Below are positions 51,798 to 61,342 of a stretch of DNA of 64,000 nt, one piece after another. The translations under genes and the position numbers were made by a program. Under the pieces are notes generated by a model. It did not search any database and had not been told where the DNA came from. It saw only the letters and a list, made by a program, of their open reading frames with translations. Origin of the DNA: 73-13 sp035555435 (GTDB taxonomy: Bacteria; Actinomycetota; Actinomycetes; Actinomycetales; Microbacteriaceae); NCBI GenBank assembly GCA_035555435.1, contig DATMGN010000031.1:62001-126000 (forward strand). Direction: 5' to 3'. Position 1 is the first letter of the stretch; each line of letters opens with the position of its first letter.

Positions 51798-52424
51798 ATG
51801 GCGGGCATGAGCGAGGACCAGCGGTACGTGGAGGACCGCGTCGTCGAACGACCCGAGATCGCCAAGGCCCGGCGCGACTCGCTCGAGATGGGGCTCACCC
51901 CCATCACTGCGGCGACGGGCGCGCTCATCGCGCAGATCGCCGCCTCGACGGATGCGAAGCACATCGTGGAGATCGGCACCGGCCTCGGCGTCAGCGCGCT
52001 GTGGCTGCTGACGGGTGCCCCGGAGGCGACGCTCACGTCGATCGACGTCGAGGTCGAGCACCAGCAGATCGCGCGGGAGGCACTCGTCGCGGCGGGGGTG
52101 CCTGCGGCTCGGACGCGTCTCATCGCCGGGCGCGCGGCCGAGGTGCTGCCGCGCATCAACGACGGCAGCTACGATCTCTGCCTCGTCGACGCCGACGCCG
52201 GCTCCGTCATCGAGTACGTCGAGCACGCGCTGCGCATCACCCGCAACGGCGGGACCGTCATCGTCCCGCGCGCGCTCTACAACGGGCGCGTCGCGAACCC
52301 TGTCCTGCGCGACGATCTCACGCAGGCGTTCCGCGACCTCACGGAGGTCGTCAGTGCGGCCGAAGAGGTCGTCAGCGCGCTCGTGCCCATCGGGGACGGG
52401 CTGCTGCTCATCACCAAGCGGTGA
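51798..52424 (+). CDS. O-methyltransferase (Rv1220c-like)
   Basis: A 208-residue SAM-dependent methyltransferase: motif I HIVEIGTGLGVSALWLL (~57-73), LTSIDVEVEHQQIAREAL, and DLCLVDADAGSVIEYVEHALR. This is the class I catechol-type O-methyltransferase group, substrate unknown. ATG 51798 has GGAGG (51789-51793) only 4 bases away; TACACT at 51775-51780 gives a ~11-nt leader. ATG 51807 would be 3 residues shorter. Confidence 0.85.
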   Translation: MAGMSEDQRYVEDRVVERPEIAKARRDSLEMGLTPITAATGALIAQIAASTDAKHIVEIGTGLGVSALWLLTGAPEATLTSIDVEVEHQQIAREALVAAGVPAARTRLIAGRAAEVLPRINDGSYDLCLVDADAGSVIEYVEHALRITRNGGTVIVPRALYNGRVANPVLRDDLTQAFRDLTEVVSAAEEVVSALVPIGDGLLLITKR

Positions 52425-52445
52425 TCGCGAGCGGCGGCGTCAGGA

Positions 52446-52616
52446 CTAGGCCTGCACCACCGCGCCGAGCACGTCGTGGAGCTCCTTCGCCTCCGCGTCG
52501 TTGACCGACACGACCAATCGACCGCCGCCCTCGAGTGGCACGCGCACGATGATCAGGCGCCCTTCCTTGACGGCCTCCATCGGTCCGTCTCCGGTCCTGG
52601 GCTTCATCGCGGCCAT
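52446..52616 (-). CDS. DUF3117 small conserved protein
   Basis: A 56-residue protein: AAMKPRTGDGPMEAVKEGR at the start, then LIIVRVPLEGGGRLVVSV and NDAEAKELHDVLGAV. This is the full-length DUF3117 family (Rv1211 type), one of the most conserved small actinobacterial proteins, function unknown. A good AAAGGGG ribosome site precedes the ATG by ~5 bases. An AT-rich ATAATAG stretch about 27 bases upstream may be the -10. Confidence 0.92.
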   Translation of the reverse strand: MAAMKPRTGDGPMEAVKEGRLIIVRVPLEGGGRLVVSVNDAEAKELHDVLGAVVQA

Positions 52617-52698
52617 CGGCACCCCTTTCGCTAGCGGTGCGAGCTATTATCCCGCATGCCCCCGACACGACGGAAATCGACCTCGTAACCTCCGCCGA

Positions 52699-53889
52699 TC
52701 ACGGCGGGGTCCAGTCGCCCCTGACCCACGCCCACATCCCCGCGAACCAGAACCACTGGCCGACGACGCCGAGCAGCAGCGCGACCGGCACGATCCACTT
52801 CGAGCGGGGTACCGCGAGCGCCGCGAGCGCGGGAGATGCGGGCAGCAGGAGTCGCCAGGTGCTCGACTGCGGGAAGAACACCGCGAGCAGGTACACGATC
52901 CAGGCCGCGACCCAGATCCGCAGGTCGACGCCGAGGCGGCGCATCCACGGCGAGCACAGGGCGAGGGCGACGAGCGCGAGGACGACGAGGAGGCCCGCGA
53001 TGCCGAGCCACGCGGGCCAGCCCCACCACGAGGACCACCACGCCGCGCCCTCGAACCAGGGCGTGAAGGGAAAGAGCTCGCCCTCGCCGAGATAGCCGCG
53101 CCGCCACGCGAGCTCGGTCGCGACGTAGGCGTCGACGCGCCCCGTCGCGATGCCCGCGATCGCGGCCCAGCCGAAGCCGCACACGGCGCTCGTGAGCCCC
53201 GCGACGATGACCTTGACGACGTCCCCTCGGGGGAAGGGGTCCCTCCCCTTGTGGTGCTGCCACCAGCGCACGCCGAAATGCCCCGCGAGCGCGAGCGCGA
53301 ACGCGAGCCCCGTCGGCCGGGTGAACGACATGAGCACGATGACCGGCAGCAGCGTCAGGTAGCGCCGGTGCACGAGCTGCAAGAGCGCGATCCCGAGGAG
53401 GAAGAGGTGCATCGACTCCGCGTAGCCGACCTGCAGGATCGGCGACACGGGGTTGAAGAGCATGAGCGCGACGCCCGCGAGCGCCCCGCGGTGCGGGAGC
53501 CACTCGACGAACAGGCGGTAGTAGACGAACGCGACGCCCGCCGCGAAGGCGAACGACACGAGGACCGCGACGGTCTGGAACGGGAGCGAGCTCAGCCACG
53601 AGATCCCGGCGACGAGATACGCATACGCCGGCATGAACGCCCAGGCGTTCTCCGTGACGAGCCCCTCGTCGTTGAGCGGCAGCTCGGACGGGTACCCGTA
53701 GACGACGATCCGCAGGTACCACTCGGCATCCCAGTACGACGAGTAGGAGATGAGATCCGGGTGCGCGGGCGCCCAGGGGCTCGCCACCTGGTTCGCGGCA
53801 TAGATGAGCATGATGGTCGTCGTGACGACCCGGGAGGCGATGAAGACCAGGAGCACCTGGACCCACCACCTCCTCAGGACGCCAACCAC
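52699..53889 (-). CDS. PIG-V-like mannosyltransferase family membrane protein
   Basis: A 396-residue polytopic protein with about nine transmembrane helices. The first external loop has the GT-C-type acidic motif YWDAEWYLRIVVYGYP (~56-71), as in PIG-V-like mannosyltransferases, and later loops carry FNPVSPILQVGYAESMHL and FTRPTGLAFALAL. It probably uses a polyprenyl-phosphate sugar to glycosylate an envelope lipid or protein. GTG 53889 (16-base overlap with dapE) is used; GTG 53856 with AGGAGGT 11 bases upstream is an alternative. Confidence 0.75.
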   Translation of the reverse strand: MVGVLRRWWVQVLLVFIASRVVTTTIMLIYAANQVASPWAPAHPDLISYSSYWDAEWYLRIVVYGYPSELPLNDEGLVTENAWAFMPAYAYLVAGISWLSSLPFQTVAVLVSFAFAAGVAFVYYRLFVEWLPHRGALAGVALMLFNPVSPILQVGYAESMHLFLLGIALLQLVHRRYLTLLPVIVLMSFTRPTGLAFALALAGHFGVRWWQHHKGRDPFPRGDVVKVIVAGLTSAVCGFGWAAIAGIATGRVDAYVATELAWRRGYLGEGELFPFTPWFEGAAWWSSWWGWPAWLGIAGLLVVLALVALALCSPWMRRLGVDLRIWVAAWIVYLLAVFFPQSSTWRLLLPASPALAALAVPRSKWIVPVALLLGVVGQWFWFAGMWAWVRGDWTPP

Positions 53890-54947
53890 GCCCGGAGCCG
53901 GCCCTCGCACGTCCTGATCTGCTCGACCGCGACCGCCTCGTCGTCGGTATGCGCGCGCAGCGGATCGCCCGGCCCGTAATTCACGGCGGGAATGCCGAGC
54001 TCGCTGAAGCGCGCCACGTCGGTCCAGCCGTACTTCGGCAACGGCGCGCTGCCGACCGCCGCAAGGAACTCGCGGGCGATCGGTGCGTTGAGTCCCGGCC
54101 GTGCGCCGGGCGCGAGATCCTCGACGACGACCTCGGCGTCGGGGAACATCGCCCGCACCCGCTCGACCGCCTCCTCGCCGGAGCGAGACGGGGCGAAGCG
54201 GTAGTTGACGGTCAGCTCGGCGAGATCGGGGATGACGTTCCCCGCGACGCCGCCACGCATGCCGACCGCGTTGAGCGACTCGCGGTACACAAGCCCGTCG
54301 ACCTCGACCTCCTCCGGCGCCCAATCCGCGAGGGCCGCGAGCGCGGGCGCGACCGCGTGGATCGCGTTCTGCCCCACCCACGGCCGCGCCGAGTGTGCGC
54401 GGACGCCGTGCCAGCGCAGCCCGACGCGCAGCGTGCCGTTGCAGCCGCCCTCGACGACGGCGTTCGTCGGCTCGCCGAGGATCGCGAAGTCGGCGGCGAG
54501 CAGGTCGGGGCGGTTGCGCACGAGGCGGCCGAGCCCGTTGCGCGCCGACTCGACCTCCTCCAGGTCGTAGAAGATCCAGGTGACATCCGCGGCCGGCTCC
54601 CCGAGCGCCGCGGCGAGCGCGAGCTGGACGGCGACCCCGCCCTTCATGTCGACCGAGCCGCGGGCGACGAGCGTGTCGACGCCGTCGACGATCTCGCGGC
54701 GGGACGGCACGTTGTCCGTGATCGGCACCGTGTCGATGTGGCCGGCGATCGCGATGCGACGGTCGCGGCCGAGCATCGTGCGGGCGACGATCGCGTTGCC
54801 GTCGCGGTCGAGGCTCAGGTGCGGGAGCTTGCGCAGCGCGACCTCGATCGCGTCCGCGATCTCCGCCTCCTCCCCCGACACGGACGGGATGTCGCAGAGC
54901 GCGGCCGCGAGGTCGACGACGTCGGATCCCAGGTCGAGCGCGGCCAC
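53874..54947 (-). CDS. dapE: Succinyl-diaminopimelate desuccinylase DapE
   Basis: A 357-residue M20 metallohydrolase: AIAGHIDTVP (~67-76), SVDMKGG (~97), the catalytic Glu pair and metal ligand in DLEEVESA (~129-136), LGEPT (~156) and the final His in RAHTDDEAVA (~329). It converts N-succinyl-LL-diaminopimelate to LL-diaminopimelate and succinate for lysine and peptidoglycan. GTG 54947 has TAGGCT at 54959-54954, 6 bases upstream. It is divergent from dapD, the enzyme two steps earlier; dapC lies ~5 kb away. Confidence 0.93.
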   Translation of the reverse strand: MAALDLGSDVVDLAAALCDIPSVSGEEAEIADAIEVALRKLPHLSLDRDGNAIVARTMLGRDRRIAIAGHIDTVPITDNVPSRREIVDGVDTLVARGSVDMKGGVAVQLALAAALGEPAADVTWIFYDLEEVESARNGLGRLVRNRPDLLAADFAILGEPTNAVVEGGCNGTLRVGLRWHGVRAHSARPWVGQNAIHAVAPALAALADWAPEEVEVDGLVYRESLNAVGMRGGVAGNVIPDLAELTVNYRFAPSRSGEEAVERVRAMFPDAEVVVEDLAPGARPGLNAPIAREFLAAVGSAPLPKYGWTDVARFSELGIPAVNYGPGDPLRAHTDDEAVAVEQIRTCEGRLRAWLAS

Positions 54948-55054
54948 CCGGTCAGCCTACCGATCTGCGCTGTTGCGAAACCGGGGCGACTTCGCGTGCG
55001 GATCGCACGTGAACCCCGCCATAGACCCGAAAACGGCGTCGGTAGGCTTGAGTC

Positions 55055-55996
55055 GTGAACCATCGGAGCGCCTGGGGCTATGCACTCGTCACGACCGCGG
55101 ACGACGGGAGCGTCCTCGACGCCTGGTTCCCCGAGCCCCGGCTCGGCGACATCCCCGCGGGCGTCGACCCGCTCATCGCGCCCGCCGAGTTCGCGAGCCA
55201 GGAAGGCGACGACCCCCGTCGCGGCGTGACGATCGCGTTCCAGACCGTCGTCATCGACGACCTCGACGCGCCGCCCGCCTCCGTGGAAGACGTCTACCTG
55301 CGCCTCCACCTGCTTAGCCACCTGCTCGTGCAGCCCAACGCGCTCAACCTCGACGGCGTCTTCGGCCTGCTGCCCGTCGTCGCCTGGACGAACGCCGGGC
55401 CCGTGCTCCCGCGCGTCGCGACCGCCAGGCGCGCCGAGCTGCAGCGCGCCGGGATCGCGGTGCACAGTCTCGACAAGTTCCCGCGACTCACCGACTACGT
55501 CGTGCCCGAGCGCGTGCGCATCGCCGACACGGCCCGCATCCGCCTCGGCGCCCACCTCGCGCCCGGCACCACCGTCATGCACGAGGGCTTCGTCAACTGG
55601 AACGCCGGCACCCTCGGCGCCTCCATGGTCGAAGGCCGCATCTCGCAGGGCGTCGTCGTCGGCGACGGCTCCGACATCGGCGGCGGCGCCTCCATCATGG
55701 GCACCCTGTCCGGCGGCGGCACGCACCGCATCTCCATCGGCAAGCGCTCCCTCCTCGGCGCGAACTCCGGCATCGGCATCTCGATCGGCGACGACTGCGT
55801 CGTCGAAGCGGGCCTCTACGTCACAGCAGGCACCAAGCTCGTGCTCATCGACGGCGACGACCGCCGCGAGATCAAGGCGGCCGAGCTCTCCGGCGCGAGT
55901 GGTGTGCTCTACCGTCGCAACTCGCTGACCGGCGCCGTCGAGGCGCTCCCGCGCACCGGCGAGGGCATCGCCCTCAACGCCGCGCTGCACGCCTGA
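55055..55996 (+). CDS. dapD: Tetrahydrodipicolinate N-succinyltransferase DapD
   Basis: A 313-residue left-handed beta-helix enzyme of the actinobacterial DapD type. Hexapeptide repeats run from ~160 to ~270 (IADTARIRLGAHLAPGTTVM, GTLGASMVEGRISQGVVVGDGSDIGG, NSGIGISIGDDCVVEAGLYV). It transfers succinyl from succinyl-CoA to tetrahydrodipicolinate. TAGGCT (55043-55048) ends 6 bases before GTG 55055. Together with dapE it forms a divergent pair with a common 107-base promoter region. Confidence 0.94.
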   Translation: MNHRSAWGYALVTTADDGSVLDAWFPEPRLGDIPAGVDPLIAPAEFASQEGDDPRRGVTIAFQTVVIDDLDAPPASVEDVYLRLHLLSHLLVQPNALNLDGVFGLLPVVAWTNAGPVLPRVATARRAELQRAGIAVHSLDKFPRLTDYVVPERVRIADTARIRLGAHLAPGTTVMHEGFVNWNAGTLGASMVEGRISQGVVVGDGSDIGGGASIMGTLSGGGTHRISIGKRSLLGANSGIGISIGDDCVVEAGLYVTAGTKLVLIDGDDRREIKAAELSGASGVLYRRNSLTGAVEALPRTGEGIALNAALHA

Positions 55997-56002
55997 GCCG
56001 CC

Positions 56003-57454
56003 GTGCCCGACGTCGATGCGGTCGTCGTCGGGGCGGGGCCGAACGGCCTCGTCGCGGCGGTCGTGCTCGCCGAGGCGGGACTGCGTGTGGTCGTGCTCGA
56101 GGCGGCGTCGCGCGCCGGCGGAGCACTGCGCACCGAGGAGCTGACGCTCCCCGGTTACCGTCACGACGTCGGCGCGACCGTCCTCCCGCTCGCCCTCGCC
56201 TCGCCCGCGTTCCGGGCGCTGGGACTCGGCGGCGTCGCGTTCTCGCACCCCGACATCCCGCTCGGCCATGCGCTCGCCCCCGGCCGATCGGTGCTGCTGC
56301 ACCGCTCGGCCGCCAAAACGGCGAGCGCGCTGGGACGCGACGGACGACGGTGGGAGCGCGTCATGGGCGCGCCCTGGCAGGACATCGCCGTCGCCGCGCT
56401 CGACCCGATCGCCGTCCCGCCCCGCTCGGCGCGCGGCCTGCTGCGGCTCGGCGCGCACGGTGCGTGGCCGGCGACGTGGGCGATGCGCGGCGCGTTCCGC
56501 GAGGAGCCGGCCCGAGCGCTCTTCGCCGGTCTCGCGGCGCACGCCGCGCTCCCGCTTCGCGCCTGGCTCACGAGCGCCTACGCGATCACGCTCGGCGCCC
56601 TCGCGCACGGCGTCGGATGGCCCGTCGTCACCGGCGGCTCCGAGCGCCTCGCGGAGGCGCTCGTCGCGCGCCTCCAAGCCCTCGGCGGCGAGGTGCGGAC
56701 GGGCCATCGGGTGGGCGCGCTCGCCGAGCTGCCGAGCGCGCGCGTCACACTGCTCGACGTCGGCGCCCGGCAGCTGCGCTCGATCGCCGGCGAGCGGCTG
56801 CCCGCTGGCGTCCGGCGCCGGCTCGAGCGCTGGCGCGACGGGCCGGGCGTGTTCAAGCTCGACTGGGCGCTCCACGCGCCGATCCCCTGGGCCGACGCCT
56901 CCCTCGCGCGCGCCGGGACGGTGCACGTCGGCGGCACGGCGGCCGACGTCGTCGCGGCCGAGCGCGCGGTCGCCGAGGGCGGGGTCCCGGCGGAGCCGTT
57001 CGTGCTGCTCGTCCAACCCACCGTCGCCGACGCGAGCCGCGCGCCCGACGGGCGGCACACCGCCTGGGCTTACTGCCACGTGCCGAACGGGTGGTCCGGT
57101 GACGCGACGGAGCTCATCGAGTCGCGGGTCGAGACGCTCGCGCCGGGCTTCCGTGAACGCGTGCTCGCGCGGCACGCCATGGGTCCTGCGGCACTCGAGG
57201 CGTGGGACGCGAACCTCGTCGGCGGCGACATCGGCGGCGGCGCGATGGACTGGCGCCAGCTCCTCGGCCGGGCGCGGCTCACCGGGCGGGGGTGGCACCC
57301 TTCTACTCGCTCCGCTCGCTCAGGGAGCCGCGGTGATGGCCCGAGCGCCCCCGGCGGGACGCTCTACCTCTGCTCCGCCTCGACCCTGCCGGGCGGCGGC
57401 GCGCAGGGCATGGGCGGCTGGCACGCCGCACGAGCCGCACTCGCGCGACTGTGA
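56003..57454 (+). CDS. FAD-dependent oxidoreductase (phytoene-desaturase-like), with inserted repeat
   Basis: A 483-residue flavoprotein: N-terminal dinucleotide motif VVVGAGPNGLVAAVVLAEAG (~7-26), RAGGALRTEELTLPGY, and C-terminal LYLCSASTLPGGGAQGMGGWHAA, the usual substrate/FAD end motif. Reaction unknown; phytoene-dehydrogenase relatives oxidise or isomerise diverse hydrophobic substrates. The stretch before LYLCSAS, which normally reads like 'NPYRTPIPG', is replaced by a repeat-derived peptide (57298-57328). It follows dapD after 6 bases with no ribosome site. Confidence 0.8.
   Translation: MPDVDAVVVGAGPNGLVAAVVLAEAGLRVVVLEAASRAGGALRTEELTLPGYRHDVGATVLPLALASPAFRALGLGGVAFSHPDIPLGHALAPGRSVLLHRSAAKTASALGRDGRRWERVMGAPWQDIAVAALDPIAVPPRSARGLLRLGAHGAWPATWAMRGAFREEPARALFAGLAAHAALPLRAWLTSAYAITLGALAHGVGWPVVTGGSERLAEALVARLQALGGEVRTGHRVGALAELPSARVTLLDVGARQLRSIAGERLPAGVRRRLERWRDGPGVFKLDWALHAPIPWADASLARAGTVHVGGTAADVVAAERAVAEGGVPAEPFVLLVQPTVADASRAPDGRHTAWAYCHVPNGWSGDATELIESRVETLAPGFRERVLARHAMGPAALEAWDANLVGGDIGGGAMDWRQLLGRARLTGRGWHPSTRSARSGSRGDGPSAPGGTLYLCSASTLPGGGAQGMGGWHAARAALARL
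57298..57328 (-). repeat. Dispersed repeat translated inside the FAD oxidoreductase
   Basis: CCCTTCTACTCGCTCCGCTC then GCTCAGGGAGC, the reverse complement of the repeat at 45616-45640 and 49039-49063 with two changes in the shared 24 bases. Encodes part of HPSTRSARSGSRG in frame. The ends CCCT and AGGG are complementary. Confidence 0.75.
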
Positions 57455-57484
57455 CATCGTCGGCCGACGATCGCGTTCTGCCGG

Positions 57485-58783
<1,299 letters not shown>

Positions 58784-58899
58784 GCCGTCCAGCATATGGC
58801 AGGTGCGCTACTGCCCGGATCGACGGAATATCCGGGGCACGATCGTGCGCGTCCCACAATCGCCGGCACTCGCGTTCTGCGGGCCGCTGCGCTCTCGTG

Positions 58900-58950
58900 G
58901 TGGGCGCGAATGGTCGCTCCTGCGCGCCGCGCACGACCATCCGCGTCCAC
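58900..58950. repeat. 51-nt inverted-repeat element, copy 2
   Basis: Starts GTGGGCGCGAATGGTC and ends GACCATCCGCGTCCAC, two nearly perfect inverted arms of 16 nt. Its last base is the first base (plus strand) of the stop codon of the nuclease-like gene, so it directly follows that gene. Confidence 0.85.
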
Positions 58951-59837
58951 TATGCGGCTCGCGACGCGGCGAGCAGGGCCAGAACGTCATGCGCGAGCCG
59001 GTCCGGCGCGGCGAGCAGATGCTTGTCGACGCGCACATGACGCCACGCACCGGCGACGATGCGATTGATGCGCTCGATGTCGATGCGGAACTGCGCGGCA
59101 TCATCCCAATGCTGACGGCCCTCGTACTCGACGACGAGGCGGTGCTCGGGCCAGACGAGGTCACCGTGCGCGATGATCCGACCGGCGTGCTCGATGGGGG
59201 CGTTGACCTCGGGCTCGGGCACGCCGCGGCGCACGAGCGCCAGTCGCAGCATCGTCTCGCGCCAGGAGTCGGTGCCGGCACGCACCCACGGCAGCGCCGC
59301 GCGCAGTCGGCTCGCGCCGCGACGTCCCATCCCCGCGGCGGCCTCGAGGCCCGCGATCGTCGCGAGCGGTGCCCGCCGGGCGACGAGCCCGTCGGCCATG
59401 GCGACGAGGTCGTCGAGCGGGAGGTCCGGCGCCAGGTCCGCCCACGTCTCGACGGGATCCGTCACCACGAGCCCGGCTGGCGTGACGGCGAGTCGGCGCC
59501 CACCACGCGCGACATGACCCTGCACGCCCGGGCGACGCATCGCGCGTCCCTCGCCGAGCGTCGTCACGTGCAGCCGCGCCCCGCCGCGGCGCTCCGGCAG
59601 CCGAAGGCCGATCAGCTCGGCGGAGGTGAGATGACTGAAGCAGTCGGCAGGGCGGAAGACGAGCTGCAGTGCGCGTGCGCGCTCGACGAGTGTGGCCGGT
59701 GGTGCCGCCGAGCGAACGCCATGGAACGGGTTGGGCAGGTCCCGCAATCGTCCCCGGGTCAGGCCCGCGCCGAGGCCCGTCGCGGTCCGGAAGGGCGCGC
59801 CCGCGATCTCCGGCGGGAGCGGGTTGCGACCAGTCAC
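58950..59837 (-). CDS. AbiEi-type HTH / DUF559 endonuclease-like protein
   Basis: A 295-residue protein. The N-terminus (GLGAGLTRGRLRDLPNPFHGVRS, ~22-44) is like the helix-turn-helix of AbiEi-family antitoxin domains. The C-terminus (~215-275) has a DUF559/Vsr-like restriction fold: IAHGDLVWPEHRLVVEYEGRQH and DDAAQFRIDIERINRIVAGAW; the D...EYEG...H pattern fits the PD-(D/E)xK superfamily. The protein type is abundant and multicopy in Microbacteriaceae, with no known role; a bona fide antitoxin pair is not present. GTG 59837 has a weak CATGAT -10 six bases upstream. Four 51-nt repeats flank it. Confidence 0.75.
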   Translation of the reverse strand: MTGRNPLPPEIAGAPFRTATGLGAGLTRGRLRDLPNPFHGVRSAAPPATLVERARALQLVFRPADCFSHLTSAELIGLRLPERRGGARLHVTTLGEGRAMRRPGVQGHVARGGRRLAVTPAGLVVTDPVETWADLAPDLPLDDLVAMADGLVARRAPLATIAGLEAAAGMGRRGASRLRAALPWVRAGTDSWRETMLRLALVRRGVPEPEVNAPIEHAGRIIAHGDLVWPEHRLVVEYEGRQHWDDAAQFRIDIERINRIVAGAWRHVRVDKHLLAAPDRLAHDVLALLAASRAA

Positions 59838-59949
59838 GCGGGCATCATGCCCGACGGCTGCCGCCGCCCGACGCCGCGGACGCCATCTTGGGGACTGAAC
59901 ACCGCCCGATCCGCCTGTGCACGACGCTTCCTGCGACGGGCGCGCGCCT

Positions 59950-60000
59950 GGGTGGACGCAATTGGCGCCCCACGGACGGCTCCAACTGCCATTTACGCCC
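59950..60000. repeat. 51-nt inverted-repeat element, copy 3
   Basis: Starts GTGGACGCAATTGGC and ends GCCATTTACGCCCAC. Arms match GTGGRCGCAAWTGGY and its reverse complement. First of three tandem copies upstream of the nuclease-like gene. Confidence 0.85.
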
Positions 60001-60031
60001 ACTGCGGGTCTCACGCCGGCAGCCGCACGCG

Positions 60032-60082
60032 CGGTGGACGCAGTTGGTGCTGCGACACCGCCGTCGGCAGCCATTTGCGCCC
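60032..60082. repeat. 51-nt inverted-repeat element, copy 4
   Basis: Starts GTGGACGCAGTTGG and ends GCCATTTGCGCCCAC. Begins 82 bases after the start of copy 3. Confidence 0.85.
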
Positions 60083-60126
60083 ACCGCAGCCGCGCGGCAC
60101 CGGGCACCGCCCATCGCACCGCGGTC

Positions 60127-60177
60127 AAGTGGACGCAAAGAGCACCGCCGCGGTCCCGCCAGCAGCCGATCGCACCC
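60127..60177. repeat. 51-nt inverted-repeat element, copy 5 (diverged)
   Basis: Starts GTGGACGCAAAGAG and ends GCCGATCGCACCCAC; the inner arm bases differ but the outer bases and the exact length are kept. Begins 95 bases after the start of copy 4 and lies 29 bases from the dapC stop. Apart from copies 3-5 I see nothing in 59838-60206. Confidence 0.7.
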
Positions 60178-60206
60178 ACGTCAGCCCGGCAGCGGCGGCG
60201 CTTCGC

Positions 60207-61301
60207 TCAGGCGAGCAGATCCAGGCGCGCGACGGCGTCGCGGATCGCCGCGTCGGTCGCCGTGAACGCGACGCGCACGTGCCGACCGCCCTTCGCGCCG
60301 TAGAAGTCGCCCGGGGCGGCGAGGATGCCGAGGTCCGCGAGCAGCATGTGAGTCGCGCGCGAGTCCTCGCCGCGCGTCGCCCACAGGTAGAGGCCCGCCG
60401 ACGACTCGTCGACGAAGAAGCCGGCGCGCTCGAGCCCCGCCTTCAGCTTCCGCCGGCGCTCGCGGTAGCGCTCCCGCTGCGCCGCGACGTGCGCGTCGTC
60501 CTGGAAGGCCGCGGCCATCGCGTTCTGCACCGGCAACGGCACCATGAGCCCGAGGTGCTTGCGGACCCCGAGGATGCCGGCGATGAGGCGGCTGCACCCG
60601 GCGACGATCCCGGCGCGATAGCCGGCGACGTTCGACTGCTTGCTGAGCGAGTAGACGGCGAGAACGCCGGCGCGCGAGTCCCCGATCACCGCGGGATCGA
60701 GGATCGAGGGCGTCGGGTCGGGGCCGGCCCAGTTGAGCTCGGCGTAGCATTCGTCGCCCACGATGACCGCGCCGAGCTCCCGGGCGCGGGTGACCGCGGC
60801 GCGCAGTTCGGGGACGTCGAGGACGCGGCCGTCCGGGTTGCCGGGCGAGTTGACCCAGACGAGCTTCGTCGTCTCCGGCCAGGCCGCGGGGTCATCGGCG
60901 GGCAGGGCGCTGGCACCGACGGCGACGGCGCCGACCTCGTAGGTCGGGTAGGCGAGCTCGGGGTGCACCACGGTGTCGCCGGGGCCGAGGCCGAGGGCGA
61001 GCGGGAGCGTCGCGATGAGCTCCTTCGAGCCGATCGAGGGGATGACGTGATCGACGGTGAGGCCCGGGACGCCGCGGCGACGCTCGAACCAGGCCGCGAC
61101 GGCTTCACGCAGCTCGATCGTCCCTGCGGTCGTCGGATACCCGGGCGCCATCGCGGAGCCGGCGAGCGCGTCGGCGATCACCGCAGGCGTCGGGTCGACG
61201 GGCGAGCCGACGGAGAGGTCGATGAAACCGTCGGGGTGCGAGCGGGCTCGGGCGGTCGCCTCCCCGATCGAGTCCCACGGGAAATCGGGAAGCTGCAGCA
61301 T
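60207..61301 (-). CDS. dapC: Succinyldiaminopimelate aminotransferase DapC
   Basis: A 364-residue class I aminotransferase: IDLSVGSPVDPTP, PTTAGTIELREAVAAWF, WVNSPGNPDGRV, the Asp/Tyr region VGDECYAELNW, and PLP lysine in VYSLSKQSNVAGYRAG (~225). It transaminates N-succinyl-2-amino-6-ketopimelate with glutamate, the step between DapD and DapE. The neighbour ferredoxin gene upstream is the classic actinobacterial fdxA/dapC pair (Rv1177/Rv1178). ATG 61301 has AAGGA about 7 bases upstream. Confidence 0.9.
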   Translation of the reverse strand: MLQLPDFPWDSIGEATARARSHPDGFIDLSVGSPVDPTPAVIADALAGSAMAPGYPTTAGTIELREAVAAWFERRRGVPGLTVDHVIPSIGSKELIATLPLALGLGPGDTVVHPELAYPTYEVGAVAVGASALPADDPAAWPETTKLVWVNSPGNPDGRVLDVPELRAAVTRARELGAVIVGDECYAELNWAGPDPTPSILDPAVIGDSRAGVLAVYSLSKQSNVAGYRAGIVAGCSRLIAGILGVRKHLGLMVPLPVQNAMAAAFQDDAHVAAQRERYRERRRKLKAGLERAGFFVDESSAGLYLWATRGEDSRATHMLLADLGILAAPGDFYGAKGGRHVRVAFTATDAAIRDAVARLDLLA

Positions 61302-61342
61302 CGATCGATCCTTCGGCTGACGGCGTGCGCGTGCGGCGCTGA

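Noticed and set aside
58950..59837. AbiE-type toxin-antitoxin pair
   Set aside because: Only the AbiEi-like N-terminal helix-turn-helix is present and no AbiEii nucleotidyltransferase gene is adjacent.
59950..60177. CRISPR-like array formed by copies 3-5 of the 51-nt element
   Set aside because: Spacing is uneven (82 and 95 bases), the arms are inverted rather than direct repeats, the third copy is diverged, and no cas gene is near.
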